A DNA stretch of 64,000 bases from Serratia fonticola (GTDB taxonomy: Bacteria > Pseudomonadota > Gammaproteobacteria > Enterobacterales > Enterobacteriaceae), in contig NZ_CP011254.1 of the NCBI RefSeq assembly GCF_001006005.1, positions 2,294,001 to 2,358,000 of the forward strand, written 5' to 3'. Shown in pieces: positions 47,251 through 58,600 of the stretch. Each line of letters opens with the position of its first letter. Positions within the stretch are counted from its first letter, which is position 1. The position numbers and the translations under genes were made by a program. A model generated the notes under the pieces. The model made no database searches. It was given only the letters and a program-made list of their open reading frames with translations, and was not told the origin of the DNA.

Positions 47251-49203
47251 TTAGTTGGCTTGTAGGTCGATCTTATACAACTCAAAGCTGATACTGTCGT
47301 TACCCACTGACTTCATCGGGTACTGCGCGTTATCTTTAATAAATGCAGCAGCCTTCTCGCTAGGGGAGGTCTCAAAGCGGATATCCAGCGGCTGTGGGCT
47401 GTGGAAGCTCGCCAAACGCCAGTTATTGTCCGCCTGCGGATGCACCGCGCCGTGCTTCCGGGTTTCTTCGCTGATGTAGGCCGCTAATACCGCGCGGTTC
47501 TCATCCGGTGAAGCAAAGGCGATATGCTTATCGCCCGTTCCGGCAAACTTGCCGCCGTAGGCGCGGTAGTTGTTGGTCGCAACCAGGAACTGGGCGTCAG
47601 GATCGATCGGCTTGCCTTTGAAGGTCAGCTGCTTGATACGTTCTGCCTGGTCATTGATCAACGCGCACTCTCCGTCGTAACGCGCCGGTTGGCTGACGTC
47701 AATCTGATAATTGACGCCGTCGATCACGTCGAAATTATAGGTGCGGAAACCGTCCCAATTGATCAGCCCTTGCGGTTTGCTGCTATTAACGTCAATTTGG
47801 TTGAACTGCCCGGCGGAGCACTCCAGCCACTCTTTCACTTCCTTACCGCTGGCTTTAACCACCACCAGGGTATTGGGGTAAAGATAGAGATCGGCGGCAT
47901 TGCGGAAGGTGAGCTGGCCTTTTTCCACCTCGACAAAGCTGGCGGGATCGTTCTTGCGGCCACCTACTTTGAACGGTGCAGCAGCGGCCAATACCGGCAG
48001 TTCGGCCAGATCCGGATCGCCTTGAATATAGTGCTCAACGTAGGCTCTTTGCGCATTGTTGACGATCTGCACGGTAGGATCGTCCTGGATCAGGGCCAGA
48101 TAGCTGTACATATTGCCGTCGGACTTGCCGATAGGCTTGCTGACGAACTCACGTGTTCCGTTATGATCTTCCTCTAACACCTTGATCAATGCGGGATCTT
48201 CCGTTGCCAACGAACGCTTGTTCTCTTTGTCATAAACCGGTCTGGCTTGCGCCTTCGCTGCGGTAACCTTCCAATTTCCCCCATCGTTATTCAATTGCAG
48301 ATCCACGATGCCGAGATGATCGCCCCATTGGCCGGGCATCACCGCAGGCACGCCGTTCAGCAAACCTTTATCGATATCCGCGCCTTTGATATTGGCAAAG
48401 TCCTTGCTGGGGAACACTGCGTGTGCATGGCCGAACATGATGGCATCGATGCCTGGAACCTGGCTGAGGTAGTACACCGAGTTTTCCGCCATGGCCTTAT
48501 AGGGGTCGCTGGAAAGGCCAGAGTGGGGGATCGCGACGACCAGATCGGCCCCTTGTTGACGCATTTCCGGTACGTAGCGTTTGGCGGTTTCGGTGATGTC
48601 GTTGACGGTCACTTTCCCCTGCAGGTTGGCTTTGTCCCACACCAGGATCTGCGGCGGCACAAAGCCGATATAGCCGATACGTAAAGTATGAGCTTTGCCA
48701 TCACGGTCTTTTACCGGGGTATCGACAATAATATAGGGAGTGAACAACGGTTTTTGCGTGGTGGCATCAATAACGTTGGCGTTGACGTAGGGGAATTTGG
48801 CTCCGGCCAGGGCATTCTTCAGATAGTCGAGCCCGTAGTTGAACTCGTGATTACCGATATTGCCTACCACATAATCCAGGGTATTCATCGCCTTGTAGAC
48901 CGGGTGCAGGTCGCCGGGTTTCAAGCCCTTGGCAGCCATATAGTCAGCCATTGGGCTGCCCTGGATGACGTCACCGTTATCGACCAGTACGCTGTTGGTC
49001 ACCTGCTGGCGAGCGTGTTGGATCAGGCTGGCGGTGCGCACCAGGCCGAATTTATCGGTGGGCTTATCCTTGTAATAGTCGAAGTCCATCATATTGCCGT
49101 GTAGGTCGCTGGTTTCCAGCACGCGCAGGTCAACCGTGGCTGCCTGCGTTGAGGCGCAGACCAGCAGGGCCAGGGCAGATAGTCCCAAAGGGCGCTTGAT
49201 CAT
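47251..49203 (-). CDS. cpdB: 2',3'-cyclic-nucleotide 2'-phosphodiesterase/3'-nucleotidase
   Basis: Periplasmic nucleotide scavenging enzyme, 650 residues. The signal peptide [20 protein letters not shown] ends at Ala-Ala. The N-terminal metallophosphatase domain has the di-metal motifs [29 protein letters not shown] and [10 protein letters not shown]. The C-terminal 5'-nucleotidase domain holds substrate residues such as [23 protein letters not shown] 49203 follows TGGAGA; upstream in-frame codons give no proper signal. Divergent from cysQ, as in E. coli. Confidence 0.98.
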   Translation of the reverse strand: MIKRPLGLSALALLVCASTQAATVDLRVLETSDLHGNMMDFDYYKDKPTDKFGLVRTASLIQHARQQVTNSVLVDNGDVIQGSPMADYMAAKGLKPGDLHPVYKAMNTLDYVVGNIGNHEFNYGLDYLKNALAGAKFPYVNANVIDATTQKPLFTPYIIVDTPVKDRDGKAHTLRIGYIGFVPPQILVWDKANLQGKVTVNDITETAKRYVPEMRQQGADLVVAIPHSGLSSDPYKAMAENSVYYLSQVPGIDAIMFGHAHAVFPSKDFANIKGADIDKGLLNGVPAVMPGQWGDHLGIVDLQLNNDGGNWKVTAAKAQARPVYDKENKRSLATEDPALIKVLEEDHNGTREFVSKPIGKSDGNMYSYLALIQDDPTVQIVNNAQRAYVEHYIQGDPDLAELPVLAAAAPFKVGGRKNDPASFVEVEKGQLTFRNAADLYLYPNTLVVVKASGKEVKEWLECSAGQFNQIDVNSSKPQGLINWDGFRTYNFDVIDGVNYQIDVSQPARYDGECALINDQAERIKQLTFKGKPIDPDAQFLVATNNYRAYGGKFAGTGDKHIAFASPDENRAVLAAYISEETRKHGAVHPQADNNWRLASFHSPQPLDIRFETSPSEKAAAFIKDNAQYPMKSVGNDSISFELYKIDLQAN

Positions 49204-49457
49204 GGTTATCTCCATTGGATTATTCTTCGAGGGGCATCTCAAGGGGGTATGTAATTACCACTACCTCTCTCAGTAAACTGTGAAGTCTGGCATAAATTGG
49301 CCGAATGTAACCTACCGATATGCAAAGTTGTGACGGAGAAGACTTGAATAAATACCGCAGCTTAGCGAGTTGAGATGGATATTCCGCCAAAAAAAAACTA
49401 GGCTGCAAGCTATAGAAAGGGGAAATGTCCCATGGAACTTAATGTCTGAGGTGCACT

Positions 49458-50198
49458 ATGTTGGAGCAGATTTGCCAGCTGTCCCGCGAAGCGGGTACGG
49501 CGATCATGGCGGTATATCATGGTGAACAACCGCTTGATGTGGCACAGAAAAAAGATGATTCACCGGTGACCGCCGCGGATTTGGCCGCGCACCATATTAT
49601 CAAACGGGGTCTGGCGGCACTGACGCCGGAGATCCCACTGCTGTCAGAGGAAGACCCTCCTGCCTGGGAAGTCCGCCGCAACTGGACGCGTTACTGGCTG
49701 GTCGATCCGTTGGACGGTACCAAAGAGTTTTTAAATCGTAACGGTGAGTTCACGGTCAATATCGCGCTGATCGAAGAGGGTGAGGCGGTAATGGGAGTGG
49801 TCTACGCTCCGGCGATGGACGTGCTGTATCTGGCTGAACGCGGCAAAGCCTGGAAGGAAGAAGGGGGCCGACGTCGTGAGATTAGCGTCAGTAATGCCGA
49901 GCTACCGTTGGTGGTGGTCAGCCGCTCTCATAGCGATGAGGAATTACAGGATTACCTGCAACAGTTGGGCGAACACCAAACCATCTCGGTAGGCTCATCA
50001 CTGAAGTTCTGCCTGGTGGCGGAAGGGCGGGCGCAGCTTTACCCACGGTTTGGGCCAACCAATATCTGGGATACGGCGGCAGGGCACGCGGTAGCGGTTG
50101 CTGCCGGGGCTCAGATCCACGATTGGCAGGGCAAGCCGCTGTTATACACCCCGCGTGAGTCTTTCCTGAACCCTGGCTTTAGGGTTTCTCTGTTTTAG
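49458..50198 (+). CDS. cysQ: 3'(2'),5'-bisphosphate nucleotidase CysQ
   Basis: Magnesium-dependent, lithium-sensitive phosphatase that removes 3'-phosphoadenosine 5'-phosphate, the by-product of sulfate assimilation. 246 residues of the inositol monophosphatase superfamily. Metal ligands are visible in [30 protein letters not shown] and the C-terminal [23 protein letters not shown] 49458 has GAGGTG upstream. It is transcribed away from cpdB and toward ytfJ. Confidence 0.98.
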   Translation: MLEQICQLSREAGTAIMAVYHGEQPLDVAQKKDDSPVTAADLAAHHIIKRGLAALTPEIPLLSEEDPPAWEVRRNWTRYWLVDPLDGTKEFLNRNGEFTVNIALIEEGEAVMGVVYAPAMDVLYLAERGKAWKEEGGRRREISVSNAELPLVVVSRSHSDEELQDYLQQLGEHQTISVGSSLKFCLVAEGRAQLYPRFGPTNIWDTAAGHAVAVAAGAQIHDWQGKPLLYTPRESFLNPGFRVSLF

Positions 50199-50239
50199 GC
50201 AGCGCCCCGCTCATCGCCGTGCGGGACGCCGTTTAAGCG

Positions 50240-50791
50240 CTATTTCAGCAACTGGTGCAGCATCTCCATCACCTGCTGCACCTCTTGCGGCGTCAGTGCG
50301 CCATCTTTGGCAAACTGGATCTTGCCTTCTTTATCGAGCACCACTATTGCCGAGCCTTTTGGTTGCAGATCCCAAGCTTTTTTGACGTTGCCATTACTGT
50401 CGACAATGAACTGCGACCAAGGGAATTCTTTCTTGCTGTCTTCAATACTGTTACGCACAAAGATGGCGGTGCCGATGATGGCGTCGTCGGTGTTGACGAT
50501 GGTCGTCGTTTGGTAACGATCGTGCGGTAGCTTAGCGGTCTTGATGGCTTCAATCAGCGGATCGTTGAGCTCTTTGGCCGAAGTGCGGCCAGCAATATGC
50601 TGCACCACTCGCACTTTTCCACCAAGCTGCGCGCTATTCCAACCTTTGTAGCTAAACTTATTATCAACATAGTCCAACTCGCCCTTATCGCTGACGCCGA
50701 TCGGTGCCACCCGTTGGTGGAGTTGAAGGTTGTGAGCAGAGGCCAACATCGGGGCCAACAGCAGCGATATTATCAGCATGCTATTTTTCAT
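50240..50791 (-). CDS. ytfJ: Periplasmic YtfJ family protein
   Basis: 183 residues with a signal peptide MKNSMLIISLLLAPMLASA cleaved before His20. The mature domain is thioredoxin-like in outline: KVRVVQHIAGRTSAKELN, TTIVNTDDAIIGTAIFVRNS, SQFIVDSNGNVKKAWDLQP and GSAIVVLDKEGKIQFAKDGA. It has no C-x-x-C, so it is not a thiol oxidoreductase. The role is unknown. GAGAATGC-type purines precede ATG 50791. It is in the cysQ-ytfJ-ytfK-ytfL order typical of enterics. Confidence 0.92.
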   Translation of the reverse strand: MKNSMLIISLLLAPMLASAHNLQLHQRVAPIGVSDKGELDYVDNKFSYKGWNSAQLGGKVRVVQHIAGRTSAKELNDPLIEAIKTAKLPHDRYQTTTIVNTDDAIIGTAIFVRNSIEDSKKEFPWSQFIVDSNGNVKKAWDLQPKGSAIVVLDKEGKIQFAKDGALTPQEVQQVMEMLHQLLK

Positions 50792-51121
50792 GCATTCTCC
50801 TGCAGAGGGAAATAAGTCTCAATATGACTCAAGGTGATTAAAGCATAGGTGCTCATCCGAGGTCTGTCCTGTTAACCGGATCGCAGTTTTTCCTTCTGGG
50901 GGCAATCACGCGATTTTTGAATGGATATACTGCAAAGGTTATAAATAGGTATACACAATTCTGTCAGCAAGTGTAAATCCAGGATAGAAATCCAGGCAGA
51001 GTTGAACGAAATGGGCTTTACTCAGTCTACTAGAAAGCAATCAAGTTGCGCTCCGAATGTCGAGGTGGCCACTTTGGCCGCTCGCTGAGCGCATGGATCC
51101 AACGGGAGGAGAGTAACAACT
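50792..51121. other. ytfJ-ytfK intergenic region
   Basis: 330 bases with no gene that I can support. AT-rich in the middle (GTTATAAATAGGTATAC near 50939-50955), which may hold the ytfK promoter. A single CTGTCA at 50972-50977 resembles half of a Pho box, but the second half is not convincing. Confidence 0.5.
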
Positions 51122-51328
51122 ATGAGAATCTTCCAGCGTTATAACCCACTGAAAGTGGCTACGTATGTAAAAACCCTGTTCCGGGGGCGGCTGTACATCA
51201 AGGATGTGGGGGCGTTCGAATTCGACAAGGGGAAAATCCTGTTGCCGAAGGTTCGTGACAAGCGCCACTTCAACGTGATGTCAGAAGTTAACCGGCAGGT
51301 GTTGTTACTGCAGGCCGAAATGGGCTAA
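51122..51328 (+). CDS. ytfK: Stringent response modulator YtfK (DUF1107)
   Basis: 68 residues, compact and basic: [61 protein letters not shown]. coli YtfK binds SpoT and shifts it toward (p)ppGpp synthesis under phosphate or fatty acid limitation. GGGAGGAGAG ahead of ATG 51122 is a strong ribosome site. A 330-base upstream region precedes it and a palindromic repeat starts 8 bases after its stop. Confidence 0.94.
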   Translation: MRIFQRYNPLKVATYVKTLFRGRLYIKDVGAFEFDKGKILLPKVRDKRHFNVMSEVNRQVLLLQAEMG

Positions 51329-51335
51329 AGCGCGA

Positions 51336-51458
51336 TACCCGTCGCCTTTCAAGCCGCAGCGTTGTTACCTGCACTTGTTAACCCCAGTCACTTACAATAG
51401 TAAGCTCCTGGGGATGAACAAGCTTGTCGCCTAGCTGCGACTTGAAATTCTTAGGGTA
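51336..51458. repeat. 123-base palindromic element (MITE-like)
   Basis: The ends are TACCC (51336-51340) and GGGTA (51454-51458). The outer arms TTTCAAGCCGCAGC (51347-51360) and GCTGCGACTTGAAA (51434-51447) pair at 13 of 14 positions. The core CCCCAG...CTTAC-AATA-GTAAG...CTGGGG (51382-51413) forms an inner hairpin. The whole can fold as one long stem. I recall many elements of this form in Serratia and Yersinia genomes. It carries no gene and lies between the ytfK stop and the convergent paeA. Confidence 0.85.
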
Positions 51459-51489
51459 ATTGTAGAGCCACCTGCAAAGAAAAGTAACT

Positions 51490-51509
51490 GCGGCCCCCAA
51501 GGGGCCGCT
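51490..51509 (-). terminator. Terminator-like hairpin of paeA
   Basis: GCGGCCCC (minus) with GGGGCCGC around a short loop, 8 bases past the paeA stop, then AGTTACTTTTC. The U-run is interrupted. Confidence 0.6.
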
Positions 51510-51514
51510 AATGT

Positions 51515-52846
51515 TTATGCCTGAGGCGTTTCGTCGGGGGCTTTTGGTAGCACAGTGATCGGTTTGTCGACCAGCCTGGTGACCAATAGCTGATCAATTT
51601 TGTAGCTGTCGATATCGACCACTTCAAACTTGTACCCGGCATATTTCACAAAGTCGGTGCGTTTCGGGATTTTGCGCAGCATGTACATCATGAAGCCGCC
51701 GATGGTTTCGTAGTTGCCAGCCTGTGGGAACTCATCGATATGCAGTACACGCATCACGTCTTCGATTGGCGTTCCACCTTCAATCAGCCACGAGTTCTCA
51801 TCACGCGTCACGATCTGCTCTTCCTGACCTTGGCCGACCAGGTCACCCATCAGCGTGGTCATCACATCGTTCAGCGTAATAATCCCGACCACCAAAGCAT
51901 ATTCATTGAGGATCACCGCAAAGTCTTCACCGGCGGTTTTAAAGCTTTCCAGCGCTTCTGACAGGGTCAGGGTATCCGGCACGATCAGCGCCGAGCGGAT
52001 CTGCACGCCGCTGCTCAGTACCAGGCTCTGGTTGCCCAAAACGCGGTTCAGCAGGTCTTTGGAGTCAACATAGCCAACGACCTGATCGATATGGCCGTCG
52101 CACACCAGGAACTTGGAATGCGGATGAGTGGAGATCTTTTCTTTAATACTGTCTTCGCTTTCGCGCAGGTCGAAGTAAATCACGCTTTCGCGGGACGTCA
52201 TCGAAGAGGGCACGGTGCGCGACTCCAGCTCGAAGACGTTTTCAATCAGCTCATGTTCCTGTTTGCGCAATACCCCGGCCAGCGCGCCGGCTTCCACCAC
52301 CGCGTAAATATCTTCGGAGGTGATGTCGTCTTTACGCATCATCGGCAGCTTGAACATGCGGAAAATCAGGTTGGCCATGCCGTTAAAGAACCAGACCAGC
52401 GGGCGGAACAGCATGATCGAGAAACGCATCGGGTTGATGATCCGGACGGCAACCGTCTCTGGTGCAATCATACCGATGCGCTTCGGGGTTAAATCCGCGA
52501 ACAGGATGAACATGCTGGTCACCATCACAAACGAGCACATAAAGCTTACCTGCTCGGAAATCTCGGGTGACAGAAAGCGGTCGAAAATCAATTTGAAACT
52601 GGGGGAGAAGGCGGCGTCGCCGACGATCCCGCCGAGGATGGCCACGGCGTTGAGGCCGATTTGCACCACGGTAAAGAAGATACCCGGGGTTTCCTGCAGC
52701 TTAAGGACTCTGGCGGCATTGATGTTGCCTTCGTCAGCCATCAGTTTGAGTTTGATCTTGCGTGACGCAGCCAGAGAGATTTCTGAAAGCGAGAAAAACG
52801 CACTCACTGCGATCAGAAAAAGAATCAGTAAAATACTGTTTAACAT
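51515..52846 (-). CDS. paeA: Polyamine exporter PaeA (YtfL), CNNM/CorC family
   Basis: Inner membrane protein, 443 residues. The DUF21 (CNNM) transmembrane domain covers about 1-190 with three to four helices (MLNSILLILFLIAVSAFFSL). Two CBS domains lie at about 215-335 and a C-terminal CorC/HlyC transporter-associated domain at about 350-430 (SWLIEGGTPIEDVMRVLHID). E. coli YtfL was renamed PaeA for its role in exporting putrescine and cadaverine and protecting stationary-phase cells. ATG 52846 starts MLNSILL. msrA is upstream on the same strand but separated by a terminator. Confidence 0.94.
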   Translation of the reverse strand: MLNSILLILFLIAVSAFFSLSEISLAASRKIKLKLMADEGNINAARVLKLQETPGIFFTVVQIGLNAVAILGGIVGDAAFSPSFKLIFDRFLSPEISEQVSFMCSFVMVTSMFILFADLTPKRIGMIAPETVAVRIINPMRFSIMLFRPLVWFFNGMANLIFRMFKLPMMRKDDITSEDIYAVVEAGALAGVLRKQEHELIENVFELESRTVPSSMTSRESVIYFDLRESEDSIKEKISTHPHSKFLVCDGHIDQVVGYVDSKDLLNRVLGNQSLVLSSGVQIRSALIVPDTLTLSEALESFKTAGEDFAVILNEYALVVGIITLNDVMTTLMGDLVGQGQEEQIVTRDENSWLIEGGTPIEDVMRVLHIDEFPQAGNYETIGGFMMYMLRKIPKRTDFVKYAGYKFEVVDIDSYKIDQLLVTRLVDKPITVLPKAPDETPQA

Positions 52847-52942
52847 AGTCTATCCATTCGTACCGACGGGATGTCGGCGATCTTTCGGAGGGGTCATACC
52901 GTATAAAAAGGTGGATCCAAGGGCCGTTATATCACGTGCCCA

Positions 52943-52967
52943 CAAAAGCGGGCCGCAAACGCGGCCC
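52943..52967 (-). terminator. Terminator of msrA
   Basis: GGGCCGC (52950-52956) pairs with GCGGCCC (52961-52967), loop AAAC. On the minus strand the stem is followed by GCTTTTGTG. Confidence 0.75.
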
Positions 52968-53021
52968 AACACAGTATAGCAGTTGCCCCGTGAGGGCCGC
53001 CAGTGGTTAAAAATTAACAGT

Positions 53022-53663
53022 TTAACCCTGTGGAGGCAGGCAAACCCCAATGCCGCCCAGGCCACAATAGCCGCCTGGGTTCTTATGCAGGTATTGCTGG
53101 TGGTCATCTTCTGCATAGTAGAAAGGCAGTGCCGGTGCGATTTCGGTGGTGATGGTGCGTTGATCGCCCGCTTTATCCATCGCCTGTTGGAATGCCTGCA
53201 GGCTTTGCTCCGCTTCGGCCTGTTGTTCTGCATCCAGGTAGTAAATAGCAGAGCGGTATTGGGTACCGATATCTCCGCCCTGGCGCATGCCCTGCGCAGG
53301 ATCGTGGTTTTCCCAGAAGACCTGTAACAGTTGGCGGTAGCTGATGACCTGCGGGTCAAAGACTACGCGTACCACTTCGGCATGCCCTGTCTGGCCGCTG
53401 CATACCTCGCGATAGGTTGGATTTGGCGTATAGCCACCGCTGTAACCTGCTGCAGTGCTATAAATCCCCGGCTGCTGCCAAAACAGGCGTTCAACGCCCC
53501 AAAAGCAGCCCATGCCGAAGATAGCCGTTGCCAACCCCTCGGGCACGAAGGTCATGGAATGGCCGGTCACCTCGTTAAGCGTAGCAACGGGCATCGGCGT
53601 TGTACGGCCAGGAAGCGCACTTGCCTTATCGATGTTTTGAGACTTATCAAAAGATTGCACCAC
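53022..53663 (-). CDS. msrA: Peptide methionine sulfoxide reductase MsrA
   Basis: Reduces the S-form of methionine sulfoxide in proteins, 213 residues. The catalytic motif [12 protein letters not shown] has Cys53. The resolving cysteines are probably in the C-terminal [17 protein letters not shown]. Conserved [20 protein letters not shown] and [20 protein letters not shown] are present. Translation starts at GTG 53663, with AGGAG six bases upstream; a second GTG follows directly. It is divergent from tamA with 281 bases between them, which I see as gene-free. Confidence 0.97.
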   Translation of the reverse strand: MVQSFDKSQNIDKASALPGRTTPMPVATLNEVTGHSMTFVPEGLATAIFGMGCFWGVERLFWQQPGIYSTAAGYSGGYTPNPTYREVCSGQTGHAEVVRVVFDPQVISYRQLLQVFWENHDPAQGMRQGGDIGTQYRSAIYYLDAEQQAEAEQSLQAFQQAMDKAGDQRTITTEIAPALPFYYAEDDHQQYLHKNPGGYCGLGGIGVCLPPQG

Positions 53664-53944
53664 GTTTCACTCCTGTTGCCATAATGAGAATTAGCCTAAT
53701 AGGGACGCGTGTCAGTTGTATCTGGCCGCTTCTTTGCCCACAATAAGCCCTATCTAAGGTTTATGTATCAGCTTAACGCAGTATTTTGAGCGCCAAAAGC
53801 TAAGAATGCGTCTTGTTTTCGGTAACGGTCGATGCCGTATGGGCAACGTCTGGGATCTAAAGGTAAGGGGGGCAGTCTGATAGCACCGCCCCAGCACCAG
53901 AGCAAAGGTACTGACAGGACAGAAAAATCAATTAAGGAGCACCT

Positions 53945-55681
53945 GTGCCACGATATCGTGTCCTTTGCATGTTATGTGCGCTATTCGTTACGCCGTCGGT
54001 ATTAGCGGCGAATGTGCGGCTGCAGGTTGACGGCCTGAGTGGGGATTTGGAGCGCAACGTTCGTGTGCGCCTTTCGGCGATCACGCCGGAAGAGGTTAAT
54101 GCTGAGGGGCGTTTCCGCGCTCGGGTGGATGCTGCCATCCGTCAGGGGCTTCGGCCACTGGGCTATTACGAGCCCACCATTGACTTCACCTTTGACGATA
54201 ACCCGAAGCTCTCGCGTCCGGTGTTGCATGTTCATGTCACTCCTGGTGAGCCAGTGCGCATTGCCGGGGCGAATATTACGCTGGAAGGTGGCGCAAGAAC
54301 GGATGAGGATTACCTGCGTCTGGTCAGAACCGACCGGCCAACCGTGGGCGAGATCCTTAATCATGGCCAATACGATAGCTTTAAAAGTTCCCTGACCGGG
54401 ATCGCGCTGCGTAAAGGCTATTTCGATGCCAACATGAAAAAGAGCCAACTGGGTGTAGCGGAAGAGCTGCATAAAGCGTTCTGGGACATTGATTTCGACA
54501 GTGGCGAGCGTTATCACTTCGGCAAAGTGATTTTCAAGGGCTCGCAAATCCGCGAAGACTATCTGCAAAACCTGGTGCCCTTTCATCAGGGCGATTATTA
54601 CAGCTCAAACGATCTGGCTGAGCTGAACCGCCGCTTGTCTGCTACCAACTGGTTCAACTCGGTGGTGGTATCCCCTGATTTCACCGATGCCAAAGAGAGC
54701 AAGATCCTGCCGTTAGATGCGCTGGTAACCCCGCGTAGCAGCAATATTGTGGAGTTGGGCGGCGGCTTCTCTACCGATATCGGCCCAAGGGTGCGTGGAA
54801 CCTGGCGCAAGCCCTGGCTGAACGATCGGGGCCACAGCTTGACCACCACCGCCAGTATTTCCGCGCCAGAACAGCAGTTGGATCTGACCTACAAGATCCC
54901 GTTGTTGCGTAGCCCGCTAGAGCAGTATTACCTGTTGCAGGCCGGTTTCAAACGTACCGATCTGAACGATACCCAATCTGACAGTACCAAGGTCGTGGCC
55001 TCACGTAACTGGGATCTTTCCAGCGGTTGGCAGCGTGCGATCAACCTCAGTTGGCGCTTGGACCACTTTACCCAGGGTACCGTCACCAATACCACTATGC
55101 TGCTTTATCCTGGTGTGGCCATCAACCGTACGCGTTCACGCGGTGGCCTGATGCCGGTGTGGGGTGACAGCCAGCGCTACTCCATTGACGTGTCGGACAC
55201 CACATGGGGTTCCGGGGTCGATTTTGCGTTACTGCAGGCGCAGAACGTCTGGATCCGCACCTTGGGGGAGAAAAACCGCTTTGTGGTCCGTGGCCAGGTA
55301 GGCTGGATCGAAACCAACGATTTTGACAAAGTGCCGCCGGATTTGCGCTTCTTCGCCGGTGGCGATCGCAGTATCCGTGGTTATAAATTCCAGGGCATTT
55401 CCCCGCGTGGGGATGACGGCAAGCTGACCGGTGCCTCTAAAATGGTGACGGGTTCGCTGGAGTATCAATATAACGTCACTGGCCGCTGGTGGGGGGCGAT
55501 GTTTGTGGATTCCGGGCAGGCGGTCAATAAATTCTCAGACAGCAATTTCAAGACCGGTGCGGGCGTTGGCGTGCGCTGGCAGTCGCCGGTAGGGCCGGTG
55601 AAGCTGGATATCGCCGCGCCGGTTGGGGATCAAGAGACCCACGGCCTACAGTTTTATATCGGTTTGGGGCCTGAACTATGA
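53945..55681 (+). CDS. tamA: Translocation and assembly module subunit TamA
   Basis: Outer membrane Omp85-family protein, 578 residues. It works with TamB in outer membrane protein assembly and in lipid transport. The signal peptide ends near SVLAA (residues 18-22). Three POTRA domains follow (about 23-265, [20 protein letters not shown] at the start). The 16-strand barrel carries the lid-lock type motif [20 protein letters not shown] and ends TFYIG-like in [11 protein letters not shown]. It starts at GTG 53945 with AAGGAG seven bases upstream. tamB begins within its last codon pair (4-base ATGA overlap). Confidence 0.97.
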   Translation: MPRYRVLCMLCALFVTPSVLAANVRLQVDGLSGDLERNVRVRLSAITPEEVNAEGRFRARVDAAIRQGLRPLGYYEPTIDFTFDDNPKLSRPVLHVHVTPGEPVRIAGANITLEGGARTDEDYLRLVRTDRPTVGEILNHGQYDSFKSSLTGIALRKGYFDANMKKSQLGVAEELHKAFWDIDFDSGERYHFGKVIFKGSQIREDYLQNLVPFHQGDYYSSNDLAELNRRLSATNWFNSVVVSPDFTDAKESKILPLDALVTPRSSNIVELGGGFSTDIGPRVRGTWRKPWLNDRGHSLTTTASISAPEQQLDLTYKIPLLRSPLEQYYLLQAGFKRTDLNDTQSDSTKVVASRNWDLSSGWQRAINLSWRLDHFTQGTVTNTTMLLYPGVAINRTRSRGGLMPVWGDSQRYSIDVSDTTWGSGVDFALLQAQNVWIRTLGEKNRFVVRGQVGWIETNDFDKVPPDLRFFAGGDRSIRGYKFQGISPRGDDGKLTGASKMVTGSLEYQYNVTGRWWGAMFVDSGQAVNKFSDSNFKTGAGVGVRWQSPVGPVKLDIAAPVGDQETHGLQFYIGLGPEL

Positions 55682-58600
55682 GCCTGATAAAAAAGATTTG
55701 TCTGGGATTTTTGATCCTGCTGTTGCTGCTGATTGGCACGTTGGCGTTTCTGCTTGGCACCACGACCGGCTTGCATATGGTGATCAACGGGGCTGCCCGC
55801 TGGGTACCCGGGTTGGAAATTGCGGCGGTCAGTGGCGGTTGGCGCGATCTGACCTTGAAAGGTGTGAAGTATCAGATGCCAGGCGTGGCGGTTAACGCCG
55901 GGCAGTTCCATCTTTCGCTCGATCTCTCCTGTTTTAAACGCAGTTCATTGTGCGTCAATGCGCTGACCGCACAGGATGTTGATGTGGTGGTGAAAACCGC
56001 CGAAATGGCGCCTTCTGCGCCGGTTGAGGAAAGCAACGAGCCGATCGGCGATCTCAGCACGCCTTATCCTATTACCCTGCGTAAGCTGGCGTTGAATAAC
56101 GTCAAGGTTACCGTGGACGATACGGCGATCTCGCTGGGGGAGTTCAGTACTGGTGCTCAGTGGCAGGAACGTGCTTTGACGTTGAGGCCAACTACGGTCC
56201 GCGCTTTGCTGATCGCGCTGCAAAAAACGCCGGTGAATCCTTTGCCGGAAGCACTGCAGCCCGCAGCGGAGAAAGTGGCAGACAAGGTGGCAGAGAAAAC
56301 GACGGTTGCGCCAGCATTGGTGCCACCGCCAGCGGAAGAGCAACCGTTGGGCGAAACTCTGAAGGCGTTGTTTGCCAAACCGCTGCTGCCGGATCTGCCA
56401 GAAATTCGCCTGCCGCTGGATATTACCGTTGAGGAAATCAACGGCGAGCAGCTACATCTGACCGGGGACACTGAGGTGTCGATCACCCGCTTGCAGCTGC
56501 AGGCCAGCACCAAAGATCAGCACATTCAGCTCGATCGCTTTGACGTGAGATCGCCGCAAGGCATGCTTTCCGCCAAAGGGCAGGCAACGCTGACCGGCAG
56601 TTGGCCGGTGGAAATGGTGGCCAACAGCACGCTGAATATCGATCCGCTGAAAGGCGAGAAGGCGAAGCTGAATGTGTCTGGTGGGCTGCGTGAAGAGCTG
56701 AAAGTGGCGCTTAACCTGTCTGGCCCCGTTGGTGCGCAGCTGGATGTGCAAACCCAGTTGGCAGAGGTGGGTTTACCCTTGGCGCTGACGCTGCAAAGCA
56801 AACAGCTGAAATGGCCGCTGACCGGCGAGCCACAGTATCAGATCAATGACTTCCGCCTGCGCTTTAACGGCAAGGCCGCAGATTATGCGCTCTCTACCCG
56901 CGCCAATTTCAAAGGCCAGGATCTGCCACCGGCAGTGCTACAGCTGGATGGTAAAGGTAATCTTGAACAGTTCAGACTCGAGCGCCTGCGGTTGGTTGCG
57001 CTGGAGGGGAACACCGATCTGACGGCGCTGGTGGACTGGAGCAAAGCGATCAGTTGGACATCACAGCTGACGCTTTCAGGCATTAATACCGCCAAGCAAT
57101 GGCCGGAATGGCCAGCGCGTTTGGAAGGGAAAATCACCACCCGTGGCAGCCTGCACGGCGGCAGTTGGCAATTACAGGTGCCGGTGCTGCAGCTCGACGG
57201 CAATGTGAAACAAAACAAGGTATCGGCGCGCGGTTCCCTGCGTGGCAATGCGGCCGGGCAGTGGACGATCCCGGGTATCGATCTGGCGTTGGGGCGCAAT
57301 ACGCTCAACGTTAAAGGCCAGTTGGATGAGAAAAGCTGGGTGCTGGATGCCAATGTTGATGCGGCGCATCTCGACGGAGCCTTGCCGGGCCTTGCTGGAA
57401 ATGTCCGCGGGCAGTTGAAGCTGCGCGGAAATTTGCAGGCACCACAGCTGTTGGCAGACCTGACCGCGACAGGCTTGCAATGGCAGGCGCTACACATCAA
57501 TCGGGTGAAGGTCAACGGTGATGTCCGTTCCAGCGATCAGATCCAGGGGCAACTGGCGGTACGGGTTGAACAGCTCAAGCAGGACGCGCTGCAGGTCAAT
57601 TTGTTGACGTTGGATGCCAGAGGCAGTGAGCGCCAACATCGGCTGCAATTGAACATTGATGGCAAGCCAGTCTCCGGGCAGTTGGCCCTGGAGGGCAGTT
57701 TTGATCGTCAGCAACAGCGCTGGCGAGGCAACCTGAACAACACTCGTTTTGATACACCGGTGGGTGAATGGCGTCTTAGCCGTGCCATCGCGTTGGATTA
57801 CCTGAATACGCAACAGAAAATCAGCGTAGGGCCGCATTGCTGGGTGAACCCGAATGCCGAGCTGTGCGTACCTAGAACCATCGAGGCGGGGGCCAGCGGC
57901 CAGGCTAGCGTGGTACTCAATCGCTTCGACCTGGCAATGATCAAACCGTTCCTGGGGCCGGATACCGCCATGAACGGGGTCTTTACTGGCCGAGCTGACG
58001 TAAGTTGGCAACCGGGGGGGGCATTGCCACAGGCGAAGGTTTCACTGGTTGGCAAAGGAGTGAAAGTGGTGCAGCAGGTGCAGGGCGCCGCATTGCCGAT
58101 CGCCTTTGACACGCTAAACCTCAATGCGGGCCTGAACAATGGCCGGGCACAGGCAGACTGGCTGATCAAGCTGACTAATAACGGGCAGTTTAACGGTAAC
58201 GTTCAGATCGCCGATCCGCAGGTACGTCGTACCATCAGCGGCAACGTCAATATCACCAATGTGTCGCTGGCGCTGCTTAACCCGATACTGACGCAGGGCG
58301 AGAAAGCCGCGGGGATGCTGAATGCCAACCTGCAATTAGGCGGCAATGCGCAGAACCCGCTGGTGTTTGGCCGTCTGGCGTTGGATAAGGTAGCGATCGT
58401 TGGCCACTGGATGCCGTTCGATATGACCGAAGGCCGCCTGGCGCTGAACTTCAACGGGATGACCTCGACCCTGGAAGGATTGCTGGCGACCACGCATGGG
58501 CAGCTCAATCTGTCCGGGGATGCCGACTGGCGGGATATCAATGCCTGGCGTGCACGTATTGCAGCCAAGGGCGATCGGCTGCGGGTGACCCTGCCGCCAA

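Noticed and set aside
50972..50990. Pho box upstream of ytfK
   Set aside because: Only one CTGTCA half-site is present; the second half 11 bases on is TGTAAA, too weak to call.
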